A DNA stretch of 55,556 nt from positions 1 through 55,556 of the forward strand of contig DAOTWG010000028.1 in the NCBI GenBank assembly GCA_034436015.1, given 5' to 3'. The DNA comes from DAOTVX01 sp034436015 (GTDB lineage: Bacteria; Chloroflexota; Anaerolineae; Anaerolineales; Villigracilaceae). Position numbers and translations under genes: made by a program. Shown piece by piece: positions 34,162-44,100 of this stretch (positions are counted from its first letter, which is position 1; each line of letters opens with the position of its first letter). The notes beneath the pieces were generated by a model. It made no database searches and had not been told where the DNA came from. It was given only the letters and a program-made list of their open reading frames with translations.

Positions 34162-35622
34162 ATGTCTATCCATTTTGGCACGGATGGCTGGCGCGCGGTC
34201 ATCTCCGATACGTTTACGTTCGGCAATCTACGCATGTTGACGCAGGCAATCGCGGACGCCGTTGCTTCGGAGCAATGGGATAGAAGCAATGGTCATGGCG
34301 CCTCGCCCGACCCACGCAAGATGGTGGTTGGCTTTGACACACGTTTCCTTTCGGATCGTTACGCCCAGGAAGCGGCGCGGGTGCTGGCCGCGAACGGCTT
34401 TACGGTGTATCTGGCGCAAGCGGATTCCCCCACGCCGGCGATCTCCTATGCGGTGAAACAGCTCAAGGCGATTGCCGGCGTGATGATTACCGCCTCGCAC
34501 AATGCGCCACGTTATAACGGTGTAAAGTTGAAAGCTGCCTATGGCGGTTCGGCCTCGTCGGAACAGTGCCGGCGGGTGGAGGTTTACCTTAACGACAACG
34601 AAGAGCGCGGGCGCGGTCCGAACTTGATGGATTTCGAGCAGGCGCGCGAGAAAGGGCTGATTGTCAAATTCAACCCTCTGCCAGCTTACTTTGATCACCT
34701 GCGGACACTGATTAATACGGATGTCATTGCGGACAATCCACCACGCTTTGTGGTGGACCCGATGTATGGCTCGGGGAGGGGGGTCATTCGCAATTTCTTA
34801 CAAGGCACAGGTTGCGAGATTTGTGAGATTCGCGGTGAGATGAATCCCGGCTTCGGTGGGGTTCACCCGGAACCCATTCGTCGTTATCTGGGCGCCCTAG
34901 CGGGAGCGGTCAGCACCGGCATGGGAAACTTCGGCTTGGCCACCGATGGCGATGCCGACCGTATCGGCGCCATTGACGAGCATGGCAACTTTGTCAGTCC
35001 TCACCTTATCTTTGCGATTGCGTTGCGTTATCTGGTCGAACAGCGCGGTTGGAGTGGTGCGGTCGTGCGTACTGTTTCCACGACACGCGTGATTGATCGC
35101 TTGTGTCAAAAATACGGTCTCAAGGTATATGAGACGCCGGTCGGTTTCAATCACATTGCTGACCGTATGTTGCGCGAAGACGTGCTCATCGGCGGCGAGG
35201 AATCGGGCGGCATTTCGTTCAAGGGGCATATTCCGGAGGGCGATGGCTCTATCATGGGGTTGCTGCTGGTCGAAATTATCGCGGCTTGGAAGACCTCGCT
35301 CCACGAATTGGTGGAAAACGTGCTGCGCGAGGTTGGGCCGGCGTTCTATGAACGCAACGACCTACGTTTGAGTCGCCCTGTCTCGAAGAGTGAGATGACA
35401 CGCTTCCTTGTGGAACAAGCCCCCGCTTCGATTGGGGGCGAGGCGGTGACGCAGGTCGGCCATCTGGACGGCGTCAAGTATATCCTGGCGGATGATTCCT
35501 GGTTGCTCATCCGTCCTTCAGGCACGGAACCGGTGTTGCGGTTGTATGCAGAAGGGCGCAGCCGGGAAATGGTTAAAGCGTTGCTGGAATTTGGGCAACA
35601 GGTTGCTGCGGCAACCATTTGA
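34162..35622 (+). CDS. Phosphoglucomutase/phosphomannomutase
   Basis: 486 residues of the alpha-D-phosphohexomutase superfamily. The four domain signatures are present: the phosphoserine loop TASHNAPRYNGVKLK (Ser about 112), the metal loop ATDGDADRIG, the sugar-binding loop GGEESGGIS, and the phosphate-binding loop RPSGTEPVLRLYAEG. It interconverts hexose 1- and 6-phosphates. Glucose versus mannose preference cannot be told. It probably feeds polysaccharide or GDP-/UDP-sugar synthesis. Confidence 0.93.
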   Translation: MSIHFGTDGWRAVISDTFTFGNLRMLTQAIADAVASEQWDRSNGHGASPDPRKMVVGFDTRFLSDRYAQEAARVLAANGFTVYLAQADSPTPAISYAVKQLKAIAGVMITASHNAPRYNGVKLKAAYGGSASSEQCRRVEVYLNDNEERGRGPNLMDFEQAREKGLIVKFNPLPAYFDHLRTLINTDVIADNPPRFVVDPMYGSGRGVIRNFLQGTGCEICEIRGEMNPGFGGVHPEPIRRYLGALAGAVSTGMGNFGLATDGDADRIGAIDEHGNFVSPHLIFAIALRYLVEQRGWSGAVVRTVSTTRVIDRLCQKYGLKVYETPVGFNHIADRMLREDVLIGGEESGGISFKGHIPEGDGSIMGLLLVEIIAAWKTSLHELVENVLREVGPAFYERNDLRLSRPVSKSEMTRFLVEQAPASIGGEAVTQVGHLDGVKYILADDSWLLIRPSGTEPVLRLYAEGRSREMVKALLEFGQQVAAATI

Positions 35623-35661
35623 GCGCGCCTTTCCACCTATCTAGCTGTAAGGAGAAAAGCC

Positions 35662-36165
35662 ATGACAACCACACTTGACAACCTGAAAGTTGCTTTTGCC
35701 GGCGAATCCCAAGCTAACCGTCGTTATCTGGCTTTCGCGAAAAGGGCGGAAGAAGAGGGCTATCCTCACATTGCGCGGCTATTTCGCGCTGTGGCTGTGG
35801 CCGAGGAAGTCCATGCTATCAATCACCTTAAAGCGATGGGCGGACTGAAGTCCACAGCGGAGAATCTGGAGATAGCCATTCAAGGGGAGGAATACGAGGT
35901 CAACGCCATGTATCCACCGATGCTGGGCGAGGCCGAGCACGCCGGCGAAAAGCAGGCTGCGCGCGCGTTCCGCTGGGCGCTGGAGGTCGAGAAGATTCAC
36001 GCTGTGTTATACCGCCAAGCGGCGGAAAGCCTCGCGCAGGGAAAGGATATTGCCGATGTGGAGTACTTTATCTGCCCTGTTTGTGGCTATACCCATGTTG
36101 GGCCGGCAGAAGGGAAGTGCCCGATTTGCGGGTACCCGGCAGAAAAATTTGAGAAGATTGTGTAA
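35662..36165 (+). CDS. Rubrerythrin
   Basis: 167 residues. An N-terminal four-helix diiron domain with the Glu/His ligands (LKVAFAGESQANRRYLAFAK, AEEVHAINHLKA, YEVNAMYPPML, EVEKIHAVLYRQA) is followed by a rubredoxin-like C terminus with CPVCG and CPICG. It reduces hydrogen peroxide and protects anaerobes or microaerophiles from oxygen. TAAGGAG stands 9 nt before the ATG. It is a single gene with no obvious electron donor gene beside it. Confidence 0.95.
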   Translation: MTTTLDNLKVAFAGESQANRRYLAFAKRAEEEGYPHIARLFRAVAVAEEVHAINHLKAMGGLKSTAENLEIAIQGEEYEVNAMYPPMLGEAEHAGEKQAARAFRWALEVEKIHAVLYRQAAESLAQGKDIADVEYFICPVCGYTHVGPAEGKCPICGYPAEKFEKIV

Positions 36166-36299
36166 TGTAACCCATATTGGGATGGTCTTCTGCGGTAGCG
36201 AAATGAGTCGGCGCTAGGGGCGCACATGTTGCGTATAGCCACATTCCGATCGGACTCTCCCCATACAAGGTCAGCGAAAGCGGAGATTGGAGGCTTGCT

Positions 36300-37622
36300 A
36301 TGCCAGAAGCAACGTTGCATTTCCCTAAGGGTTTTCTGTGGGGAACGGCTACCGCTGCGCATCAGGTAGAGGGCAACAATACCAACAATAATTGGTATCT
36401 CTGGGAGGAGAGCGGGCATACCATGCACAAGTCGGGCCTGGCCTGTGACTGGTGGGGGGGGAGATGGAAAGAGGATTTTGATCGCGCTGCAGAGACCGGC
36501 CAAAACGCGCATCGCCTTTCGGTGGAATGGAGCCGTATCCAGCCGGCGCCGGATCGCTGGGACGAGGCGGCATTGGAACGATATCGCGCCATGTTACGCG
36601 GCCTGCGTGAACGGAACATGACCCCGTTGGTTACGTTACATCACTTTACAGATCCGCTCTGGGTAAGTGAACGCGGCGGTTGGGAGACAGAATCTATTGT
36701 GCCGCTCTTCGAGCGCTTCGTTCGCAAAACGGTGGAAGCGTTGAAGGAATATTGTACCCTGTGGTGCACCATCAATGAGCCAAACGTGTATGCCATTTTG
36801 GGCTACGTCGGTGGCGTCTTCCCGCCAGGCAGGAGAAATAGTAGGCAAGCCATCGTGGTCATGGCGAACATGGCACGCGGACATGCGGCTGCTTACCGTG
36901 CTATTCACGAGATACAGCCGGAAGCGCGCGTAGGGTATGCCTGGCATTATCGTCCGATGGTACCGGCCCGGCCCTGGTTTCCTCTGGATTGCTGGGTACG
37001 CAACATCCAGTACAATGCCATGAACGAGTCGTTCCCCTCCGCTATTCACAAGGGCGTCTTGCGTTCTCCTTTAGGGAACGTGCGAATCCCGGAAGCCAAA
37101 GGAACTCAGGATTATGTCGGCGTGAACTATTATTCCCAGGATACCGTTGCCTTTGACATACAGTATGGGAGAGAACTATTTGGCCGGCGTTATTACCCAG
37201 CCGGCAGCGATGTCTCCGACGCGGGCATGAACGCGAACATTCCTCAAGGGATGTTCACGACCTTGCAGTGGGCGCGTCGCTTTAACCTACCGATTGTTAT
37301 TACCGAGAACGGCATTGAGGATGCCAGTGACCGCATTCGGCCGCGTTATCTGGCTCAGCACGTGCATCAGGTATGGCGGGCAGTGAACTTCAATTGGCCG
37401 GTCAAGGGATATTTTCACTGGTCGTTGGTAGATAACTTCGAATGGGAGCGTGGTTGGACTCAACGCTTTGGTCTGTGGGAACTAAACGTGGAAACGCAGG
37501 CACGTCGGAAACGGCCCTCCGCCGACCTGTATGCGGCCATCTGTCGTGAGAATGCTCTGAGCAGCGAAACGGTGCGTACCTATTGTCCCCAAGTGTTGGA
37601 AAAGATTTTCCCTGACGGATGA
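36300..37622 (+). CDS. GH1 beta-glucosidase/beta-glycosidase
   Basis: 440 residues, normal for GH1. The N-terminal signature FPKGFLWGTATAAHQVEGN is intact. The acid/base Glu lies in TINEPNVYA (about residue 160) and the nucleophile Glu in IVITENGIED (about 335), with the aglycone Trp motif HWSLVDNFEWERG. No signal peptide, so it acts inside the cell on imported disaccharides. GAGGCTTGCT precedes the ATG, with only a weak ribosome site. Beta-glucoside, beta-galactoside or fucoside specificity cannot be decided. The 134-nt upstream gap shows no clear promoter. Confidence 0.93.
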   Translation: MPEATLHFPKGFLWGTATAAHQVEGNNTNNNWYLWEESGHTMHKSGLACDWWGGRWKEDFDRAAETGQNAHRLSVEWSRIQPAPDRWDEAALERYRAMLRGLRERNMTPLVTLHHFTDPLWVSERGGWETESIVPLFERFVRKTVEALKEYCTLWCTINEPNVYAILGYVGGVFPPGRRNSRQAIVVMANMARGHAAAYRAIHEIQPEARVGYAWHYRPMVPARPWFPLDCWVRNIQYNAMNESFPSAIHKGVLRSPLGNVRIPEAKGTQDYVGVNYYSQDTVAFDIQYGRELFGRRYYPAGSDVSDAGMNANIPQGMFTTLQWARRFNLPIVITENGIEDASDRIRPRYLAQHVHQVWRAVNFNWPVKGYFHWSLVDNFEWERGWTQRFGLWELNVETQARRKRPSADLYAAICRENALSSETVRTYCPQVLEKIFPDG

Positions 37623-37712
37623 TTGTACTTGTTCCTGACGTTAGAACTGCTTTGTCTTGTTGTCAGCGGGCTTCCTCGTGGCCTTGGCGCTATCCCATGA
37701 TTTGAGAGGACA

Positions 37713-39258
37713 ATGATGAGAAACCGGTTTGTTTGGATCCTAATTGGTGGGCTGTCGCTAGCTGGCTTCATTTTGGTGATAGCATTAACGCGTTCAGGGC
37801 CAGGCGTTAGTGGAGATTCTATATGGTATTTGCAAGGCGCTAAGAGTCTTCTGTCAGGTCATGGTTACAGCATTCAGCGCGCCGATGGCTTTTTGCCGAT
37901 TGCCATGTTCCCTCCTTTTTATTTCTTTTCTTTTGGCGTTGTTTCATCTTGTAGGGTGGGACTTATTTCTCTCCGCTCGCATTTTGAATGCTACGTTCTT
38001 TGCTAGCACAGTTTGTTTAACGGGCTGGTTGATATTGCGTATTTCCAAGATGGCTGTTCTTGCTGTGATAGGAAGCGCTCTTGTGCTGCTTTCCGGCAAT
38101 TTCCTTATAGCCCACGCTTGGATGTTGAGCGATTCGGTCTATATTGGCATGACGGCTATTTCCTTGGCTGCCGTAGTTCTTTTTTTAGAATCGAATCAAA
38201 GGAGATTTTTACTGCTCGCGGGTTTGGCTGCTGGTCTCAGCATCCTTACGCGTTATGTGGGGATTTCCTTGCTCGTTGCTATCGGACTAACGCTGCTCTT
38301 TACGAGTTCGCGCTGTTGGCGTGAACGGTTTCTTGATGCTGTGCTGGTCGGGAGCGTGGGGGTATTCCCCTTCGCGGGATGGATCATCAGAAACGAATTG
38401 TTAGATCTACCTGCGCTTGGGCGACAACACGTTGTCTTGCACCTGGAGACAGTGAAAGTTTCTTTGCGCATCTTCTTCAACACCCTGTGGAAATGGTTTG
38501 TTCCGGGGGGCGTTGTTTTCGATTTCGTTTCGCGCTCCATTATTTTGGTAATTCTTGGGTGTGTACTGCTCGCGGCGGCACCTGTCTATTGGAAACGTCA
38601 GCGAAAAGGTGATCCTGTGCTCGTTCGCGTTCAATTTCTCCTGATCATCTTCGGGATTGTGTATGTCACTTTAGCAATTGCCAGTGTAGCATTCTCATTG
38701 GCCGACAGCCCATTCAGCGCGCAAGCGCCGGGAATGGAACGTTATCTCGTCGCTCTCTTCCCTGTTGTTGTGATTTTCGTGAGTACTCTGGTGGGGCAGT
38801 GGTGTGCTGTTTTAGAGTCGCATAGATATATTCGTTGGGTACCCCTGCTGTTTCCAGCTTGCCTGATTGTGATCTATGGTTTGCAATTAATCGTTCTGTT
38901 CTCCCAGCCAATTTCATTGGGCTACACAGATATTAAGAATTACAGACCTGAACTTGTCAAGGCGCTCAAGGCTATCGCTTTAGAAAGACCTATCGTTACT
39001 AACAACTATGAGTTGATCTACTATTTGGTAGAAAAGCCGGTATATAGTATTCCAGGTTTAGCAGACGAATTGACAGGAATTCCTAATCCGTCCCACGCTC
39101 TTCTCATGAAAAGGGTGCAAAGGGTAGTAGAAGATGCGGGAGGGGCAGCAGTGATCTTCCGTCCCGCAGGCGAGCAATATTTCTTTGACCATTGGCTGGA
39201 ACGGTTGGATGTCTACCAGAATTTCGGTGATTTCGTGGTTTATGTTGCTGTACCGTGA
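37713..39258 (+). pseudogene. GT-C membrane glycosyltransferase (GT39/ArnT-like), frameshifted
   Basis: Joined length is about 514 residues with around ten membrane helices. The first luminal loop has the family's catalytic Asp context, SGDSIWYLQGAKSLLSGHGY. The frame changes within a T-rich run at about 37910-37945 (near IAMFPPFYF); the second frame carries FLLALFHLVGWDLFL onward to the stop at 39256. A start at 37713 or 37716 has GAGAGGA upstream. A single-base indel at a T-rich site could be a sequencing error or slippage site, so this gene may be functional. The C-terminal region NYELIYYLVEKPVYSIPG is typical of this group. It would transfer a sugar from a lipid carrier. Confidence 0.7.
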
Positions 39259-39286
39259 ACCTTATCTGGAAGTAGGAAGAGTACCA

Positions 39287-40263
39287 ATGGAGTACACTCG
39301 ATTAGGTTCAACGGGAGTGAAAGTTTCGCGTATTTGCCTCGGCTGTATGGGGTTTGGAGATCCATCGCGCTGGATTCGCAAATGGGTGCTTCGCGAGGAA
39401 GAAAGCCGTCCAATTAGCAAAGAGAGTGCTGGAAATGGGAATCCATTTCTTCGATACAGCCAACGTGTATTCGTTGGGGACGAGTGAAGAAATGCTCGGA
39501 TGGGCCATGAGGGACTTCGCCAGGCGCGAGGAGATTGTCGTTGCTACAAAGGTGTATGGCAAGATGCAGGAAGAACCGAATGGAGAAGGTCTGGCGCGTA
39601 AGGCTATCCTATGAGATTGACACTAGTCTAAGGCGGCTTAGAACGGATTATGTGGACCTTTACCGGGTTCATCGTTGGAACTATGAAACCTTGATCGAGG
39701 AAACACTAGAAAGCGCCGAACGGTCTTGTTCGAGCAGGCTAGGTTCGTTACATAGGCACTTTGTCCATGTGGCATGGCAATTCCAGAAGGCGCCCTGTGT
39801 TTCTGACTTGCATGGATGGGCTTGCTTTGTTTCCATGCAAAATCACTCCAATGGGTTTACCGTGAAGAGGAGCGTGAAATGCTCCCGCTTTGCCGAACGG
39901 AGCATATTGGGGTACTTCCTTACAGTCCCCTGGCTTCAGGAAGGTTGGTGCGCGACCGGGCGGCAGAAGACACGTTCTGTTCCGAAACCGACCAGACTCA
40001 AAGATGAAGTACGATAGCTCCTGCGACGTAGATCGTCCGATTGTGGAACGGGTTACAGAACTTGCCCAATGCGCGCCGCGCTCGCAATATTGCGCCGGCA
40101 TGGTTGTTACAGAAGGAACCGGTCATGCCGCCTATGGTTGGCGCGACCGGGGTCGAGCATCTCGAGGAAGCAGTCGGCGCGCTCTCGGTCAGGCGGTCGC
40201 AGGAGGAGATCTCCTAATTTGGAGGAACTCGATAGGCTGCATCAAGCTGTGGGCCATCGGTGA
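39287..40263 (+). pseudogene. Aldo/keto reductase, heavily degraded
   Basis: Fragments in all three frames line up with an AKR of about 325 residues: MEYTRLGSTGVKVSRICLGC, then KRVLEMGIHFFDTANVYSLG, LRRLRTDYVDLYRVHRWNYE, DLHGWACFVSMQNHSN, YREEEREMLPLCRTE, VGATGVEHLEEAVGALSVRR and LEELDRLHQAVGHR. At least five frame changes separate them, and part of the barrel around the NADPH site is lost. The catalytic Tyr region (FDTANVYS) is visible. The gene is dead. Confidence 0.85.
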
Positions 40264-40348
40264 ATGGCCAAGGCAAGAGGTCGCGGCGGCTGATATGAAG
40301 TCGCTTGCTTGACCTTTTTCGCTTGCATGGTTCCGTTTTCGTTGTAGG

Positions 40349-40969
40349 ATGACTCGTATGCCTCGTCCTATGGACAACGTTGGTGTGCATGCTTTCTTAG
40401 GGGATGGAAACCCTGCTTTGGAAGTCATCTTTCGCCGCCGCAGTATTCGTCGCTATCAGGATCGGCCGGTTGAGGCAGAGAAATTGGATTTGCTTCTACG
40501 GGCAGCGATGGCGGCGCCTTCGGCGATGAACTGTCGTCCCTGGGAATTTGTTGTGGTCACAGAGACGGAGAAGCTGGAACAGTTCCGTCGTCGGCTCGTC
40601 TTCGGCAATCGCAATGCGCCGGCGGCCATCGTGGTCTGCGGTAACCCGCGTCGCAGCAAGAATCCGGCTGCCCGTCTTTTTTGGGAACAGGATTGCGCGG
40701 CGGCGACCGAAAACCTTTTGTTGGCCGCGACCGCGCTGGGATTGGGCACAGTCTGGATTGGCGTTTATCCGGTGGCTGGTTTCATTCGGGTTGTCAGAGA
40801 GGTGGTCTCCTTGCCGCGTTCGGTGACGCCGTTGTGCCTCGTCTATGTGGGATACCCGGCGGAGGAAAAGCCGCCGCGCTCCCAGTATGACGCCGGTCAG
40901 GTGTACTGGCAACAATACGGCTGCCGTCTATCTGGGAGCGTCGAGAAACCGATCCATCAGACATCGTAG
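40349..40969 (+). CDS. Nitroreductase-family flavoprotein
   Basis: 206 residues. The FMN-binding signature IFRRRSIRRYQDRPV and the following RAAMAAPSAMNCRPWEFVVV are typical of nitroreductases; ATALGLGTVWIGVYP forms the second FMN contact. Such proteins reduce nitro compounds, quinones or flavins with NAD(P)H. ATGs at 40349, 40358 and 40370 are all possible; AGGATGA before 40358 slightly favours that one. The 3' end overlaps convergent glnA by 13 nt. Confidence 0.88.
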   Translation: MTRMPRPMDNVGVHAFLGDGNPALEVIFRRRSIRRYQDRPVEAEKLDLLLRAAMAAPSAMNCRPWEFVVVTETEKLEQFRRRLVFGNRNAPAAIVVCGNPRRSKNPAARLFWEQDCAAATENLLLAATALGLGTVWIGVYPVAGFIRVVREVVSLPRSVTPLCLVYVGYPAEEKPPRSQYDAGQVYWQQYGCRLSGSVEKPIHQTS

Positions 40970-42366
40970 TAGAGTGTGAATTCGTAGGGATGTGGACGCA
41001 AACGAATGGCGTCAAGTTCGACTTGCCGTTTGTAGGCAATGTAAGCTTCCAACAAATCGGGGGTAAAGACATCGCCTTTGAGCAAGAACTCGTGATCGGC
41101 TTCGAGGGCGTTGAGCACCTCACCAAGAGAGCCGGGCACTTCTTTGATAAGCCTGGCCTCCTCGGGGGGCAATTCGTAGAGGTCTTTATCTACCGGTTCA
41201 CCGGGATCAATGCGGTTTTGAATCCCGTCCAGTCCTGCCAGCAGGATAGCGGCGAAGCACAAGTAGGGGTTACAGGAAGCATCAGGGGCGCGGAACTCGA
41301 CTCGTTTGGCTTTGGCGGTTCGCGTGACCGGGATTCGGCAGATGGCGGAACGGTTGCGTTGCGAATAGGCCAATTTGACCGGTGCCTCAAAGCCGGGTAC
41401 AAGACGGCGGAAGGAATTCGTTGTGGGCGAGGTGAGCGCGAGCAGCGCAGCGGCGTGATGGAGCAAACCGCCAATATAGTATCGGGCCGTATCCGAGAGA
41501 CCGGCATAACCGGTCTCGTCGTAGAAAATATTTTGCTCCCCAAGCCATAGGCTGGAGTGTACGTGCATGCCAGAGCCGTTATCGCCAAACAGCGGTTTTG
41601 GCATGAATGTGGCCGTCTTGCCATTTTGGCGAGCAACGTTCTTGGCGATGTACTTGTAGATGAGCAATTTATCGGCAGCGCGCGTCAAGGTGTCGAAGCG
41701 CATGCCCAATTCAGTCTGGCCGGCTGTGGCCACCTCATGATGGTGAATCTCCATCTGGACGCCCGCCTCTTCCAGTGCTAGGAGGATTTTACTGCGCAAT
41801 GTCTGGAGGGTGTCGGTAGGCGGCACGGGGAAGTAGCCGCGTTTGGGTTGAATCTGACCGCCGAAATTTGGCCTGCTGGCGTTACCGCTATTCCACCAAC
41901 CTTCCACGCTGTCCAAATGATAGAAGGACTCGTTCGCCTCGCTGGCATACCGCGCATTATCGAAGATGAAAAATTCGGGTTCCGGCCCGAACAATGCCGT
42001 ATCGGCGATGCCGGTGCGCTTAAGGTAGGCCTCCGCTTTGCGCGCCACGTAGCGCGCGTCGCGCGAGTACGGTTGCATGGCGACCGGATCGTACACGTCA
42101 CAAATGATAACCAGCGTGGCGATTTCGGCAACCGGATCGAGAAAAGCTGTCTCGGCGTCAGGAAGCAGGAGCATATCCGATTCGTGAATCTCCTGGAAGC
42201 CGCGAATGGAGGAACCATCAAACGGCAGACCCTCTTCAAAGAGTTCTTCGTTCAAGCGCCGGCTAGGGATGCTGAAGTGTTGCCAGGCGCCGGGGAGATC
42301 CACGAAACGCAAATCCACCATTTTGGCGTTTTTTCCCATAGCAAGTACATCGTGAACGGTTGGCAT
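40957..42366 (-). CDS. glnA: Glutamine synthetase type I
   Basis: 469 residues, the same size as the enterobacterial enzyme. Key features: the N-terminal latch FDGSSIRGF, the metal/active-site segment FGPEPEFFIFDNARY, the ATP loop KPLFGDNGSGMHVHSSLW, and FRAPDASCNPYLCFAAIL. The adenylylation loop KDLYELPPEE keeps its Tyr, the hallmark of the GSI-beta class regulated by GlnE, although no glnE is seen here. AAGGAG lies 15 nt before the ATG, farther than usual. It overlaps the nitroreductase gene by 13 nt. Confidence 0.94.
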   Translation of the reverse strand: MPTVHDVLAMGKNAKMVDLRFVDLPGAWQHFSIPSRRLNEELFEEGLPFDGSSIRGFQEIHESDMLLLPDAETAFLDPVAEIATLVIICDVYDPVAMQPYSRDARYVARKAEAYLKRTGIADTALFGPEPEFFIFDNARYASEANESFYHLDSVEGWWNSGNASRPNFGGQIQPKRGYFPVPPTDTLQTLRSKILLALEEAGVQMEIHHHEVATAGQTELGMRFDTLTRAADKLLIYKYIAKNVARQNGKTATFMPKPLFGDNGSGMHVHSSLWLGEQNIFYDETGYAGLSDTARYYIGGLLHHAAALLALTSPTTNSFRRLVPGFEAPVKLAYSQRNRSAICRIPVTRTAKAKRVEFRAPDASCNPYLCFAAILLAGLDGIQNRIDPGEPVDKDLYELPPEEARLIKEVPGSLGEVLNALEADHEFLLKGDVFTPDLLEAYIAYKRQVELDAIRLRPHPYEFTLYYDV

Positions 42367-42456
42367 AAGGGTTATCCAGTGCTCCTTTCGAAAGAGTTTG
42401 CTTCGATGTCGCCGGTTGTGCCTGCGCAGGGAATGCGCTGGCCTTGCCGTTTGTGT

Positions 42457-43953
42457 TCACTGACTGGGGGGATTGAAGTAGTTATAAGCCAGGCGAGAGA
42501 TCTCGGCGTACAAGATATTGGCATTGTTCCAGATGATCGGATTTGCATCATAGATGTAAAGACAGAGCACATAATCCCCGCCAGGGGTGTAGATGATAGC
42601 CGCATCGCTGAAATTGTGATACTGACCATCCAAGCCGGTTAACCAACCGTGTTTATGTGCCAGGACCGTTCCACCGGGCAGACCGGCCTCTAATAGCACG
42701 CCGGTTCGATCCTCCTTCATATACTCAATCATCTGTTGACACGCGGCCTGTGTAATTTTGTCGGGGAAGACGGCCACCAGCGTGCCGCCGCCGTTCTGCG
42801 CGCAGCGATAAATGTCCTCCAACAACATTCCCATGTCGGAAGGAGTGGTTTGATTATAAATATCGGAATCTGTGGTTATATCCTTGCGCTGATTGGCGGG
42901 AGTGTCAAAACGTTTCAACAGCGGACAGGGGGCCTGCGGGGAGCAGAAAAAGCCTCCCATGAAGGAGTTGCGCAACCCTAAAGCAAATATGTCCTCTGTA
43001 ACGATGAGAGGCCCGCGAACTTTATCCAGCATTTTCATCAGCGCATCCGCGGCGGCATTATCTGAGGTCCGGAAAACAGCGCGCAGCAGCGCGTCCGTTT
43101 CGTCGTCAATCTGGCCGGAGAAGTGACGGAACACGGAGACCATGATAGGAATCTTGATCGTGCTGGCGCCGGTAAAGGCTACATCGGGTTCTACCGGTAG
43201 ATATTCTCCGGCGCGGTAAGCGAAATGCACTACTTCGCCGTTTTGCAAGTCGAGCAGGTATAGACCTACTATGCCCCTGAATCCATTGCGGTCAATGATG
43301 GTCTGGAACATCAGGCGCAATTGTTCGACAGAGGGACGGCTGGCTGGAATGGAGCGAGCGGTTAGGAGCACCATGCGCGTTGTTGGGGAACGCAGCGCGT
43401 CGCCGACAAGGATAACGGCACGATCTATGTCCAGGACGCGGCCCGGCAGACCAGGTGTGAATTCGGTGCTGCCGGGAATGATCGTAGCCGGTGTTGGTGG
43501 CCGGTCGTAACGCGCCGCAATTTCGTTTTGCAGGTAAGCGCGCAGGCGTTCGGGGGAGTAGGAAGCGACAAGGGGAACGTCTGTGGTTGTCGGTTGACGA
43601 TTCCACAGGTAATCCCAAAAACCGCCCCAGAAGGAAAGGCCGGTTCGTTGCGCGTCCGCAGCGGCCAACATACTCTCGAGATCCAGGGAAAAACCCGCCT
43701 CACTTGGATTCATGTGAATCACAGCATCGCCATAACGCAGTTCGACAGGCAAGGAGTAAACCTGTACCAGCCGTGCGGCGGCTTCCTGTGGTCCTAACCC
43801 ACCAACCGGCACGCCGGCAATCCTCATCGTAGCCGGATACGTGCCGCGCAGACGGCTGTAATCTACGAGCTGCAGGACAGTTAAGAGCACTGCTCCCAGC
43901 AGGAAAGCCAGCGAAACCCAACGTAAATAGAACAACCTGCTTCGATACCTCAC
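42457..43953 (-). CDS. Membrane-anchored beta-lactamase-fold serine hydrolase with YoaR-like N-terminal domains
   Basis: 498 residues from GTG 43953. One N-terminal membrane helix, then two small domains (MRIAGVPVGGLGPQEAAARL type, as in YoaR/VanW-associated peptidoglycan-binding repeats) and a class-A beta-lactamase-like domain. The latter has the SxxK motif STIK in GASTIKIPIMV, the SDN loop (RTSDNAAADALM), and HKHGW in place of KTG. Such proteins are mostly peptidases or transpeptidase-like cell-wall enzymes and not resistance determinants, but activity cannot be told. ATG 44019 upstream in frame was rejected because it precedes the promoter. Confidence 0.8.
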   Translation of the reverse strand: MRYRSRLFYLRWVSLAFLLGAVLLTVLQLVDYSRLRGTYPATMRIAGVPVGGLGPQEAAARLVQVYSLPVELRYGDAVIHMNPSEAGFSLDLESMLAAADAQRTGLSFWGGFWDYLWNRQPTTTDVPLVASYSPERLRAYLQNEIAARYDRPPTPATIIPGSTEFTPGLPGRVLDIDRAVILVGDALRSPTTRMVLLTARSIPASRPSVEQLRLMFQTIIDRNGFRGIVGLYLLDLQNGEVVHFAYRAGEYLPVEPDVAFTGASTIKIPIMVSVFRHFSGQIDDETDALLRAVFRTSDNAAADALMKMLDKVRGPLIVTEDIFALGLRNSFMGGFFCSPQAPCPLLKRFDTPANQRKDITTDSDIYNQTTPSDMGMLLEDIYRCAQNGGGTLVAVFPDKITQAACQQMIEYMKEDRTGVLLEAGLPGGTVLAHKHGWLTGLDGQYHNFSDAAIIYTPGGDYVLCLYIYDANPIIWNNANILYAEISRLAYNYFNPPSQ

Positions 43954-43989
43954 CTCACGTAGCCTCCATCGCCTCGCGCATTGAGGCGT

Positions 43990-43998
43990 AGTATAACA
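43990..43998 (-). promoter_or_regulatory. Extended -10 promoter of the serine hydrolase gene
   Basis: TGTTATACT on the minus strand, TATACT at 43995-43990 with the TGn extension. It gives a leader of about 30 nt before the GTG at 43953. Confidence 0.5.
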
Positions 43999-44074
43999 TA
44001 GCAGGGCTTCTCTCGACAACCAAAATGGTCCTCCCCGAGTCGCCAGATAGATATATGCTTGTCTGACAAATGTA

Positions 44075-44083
44075 TGCTACAAT
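44075..44083 (+). promoter_or_regulatory. Extended -10 promoter of the proline dehydrogenase relic
   Basis: TGCTACAAT, with TACAAT at 44078-44083. It is divergent from the serine hydrolase promoter. Confidence 0.45.
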
Positions 44084-44100
44084 GATTGCAGGATGGTCTT

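Noticed and set aside
34897..35304. Minus-strand open frame inside the phosphohexomutase gene
   Set aside because: Shadow of a gene with all catalytic loops on the plus strand.
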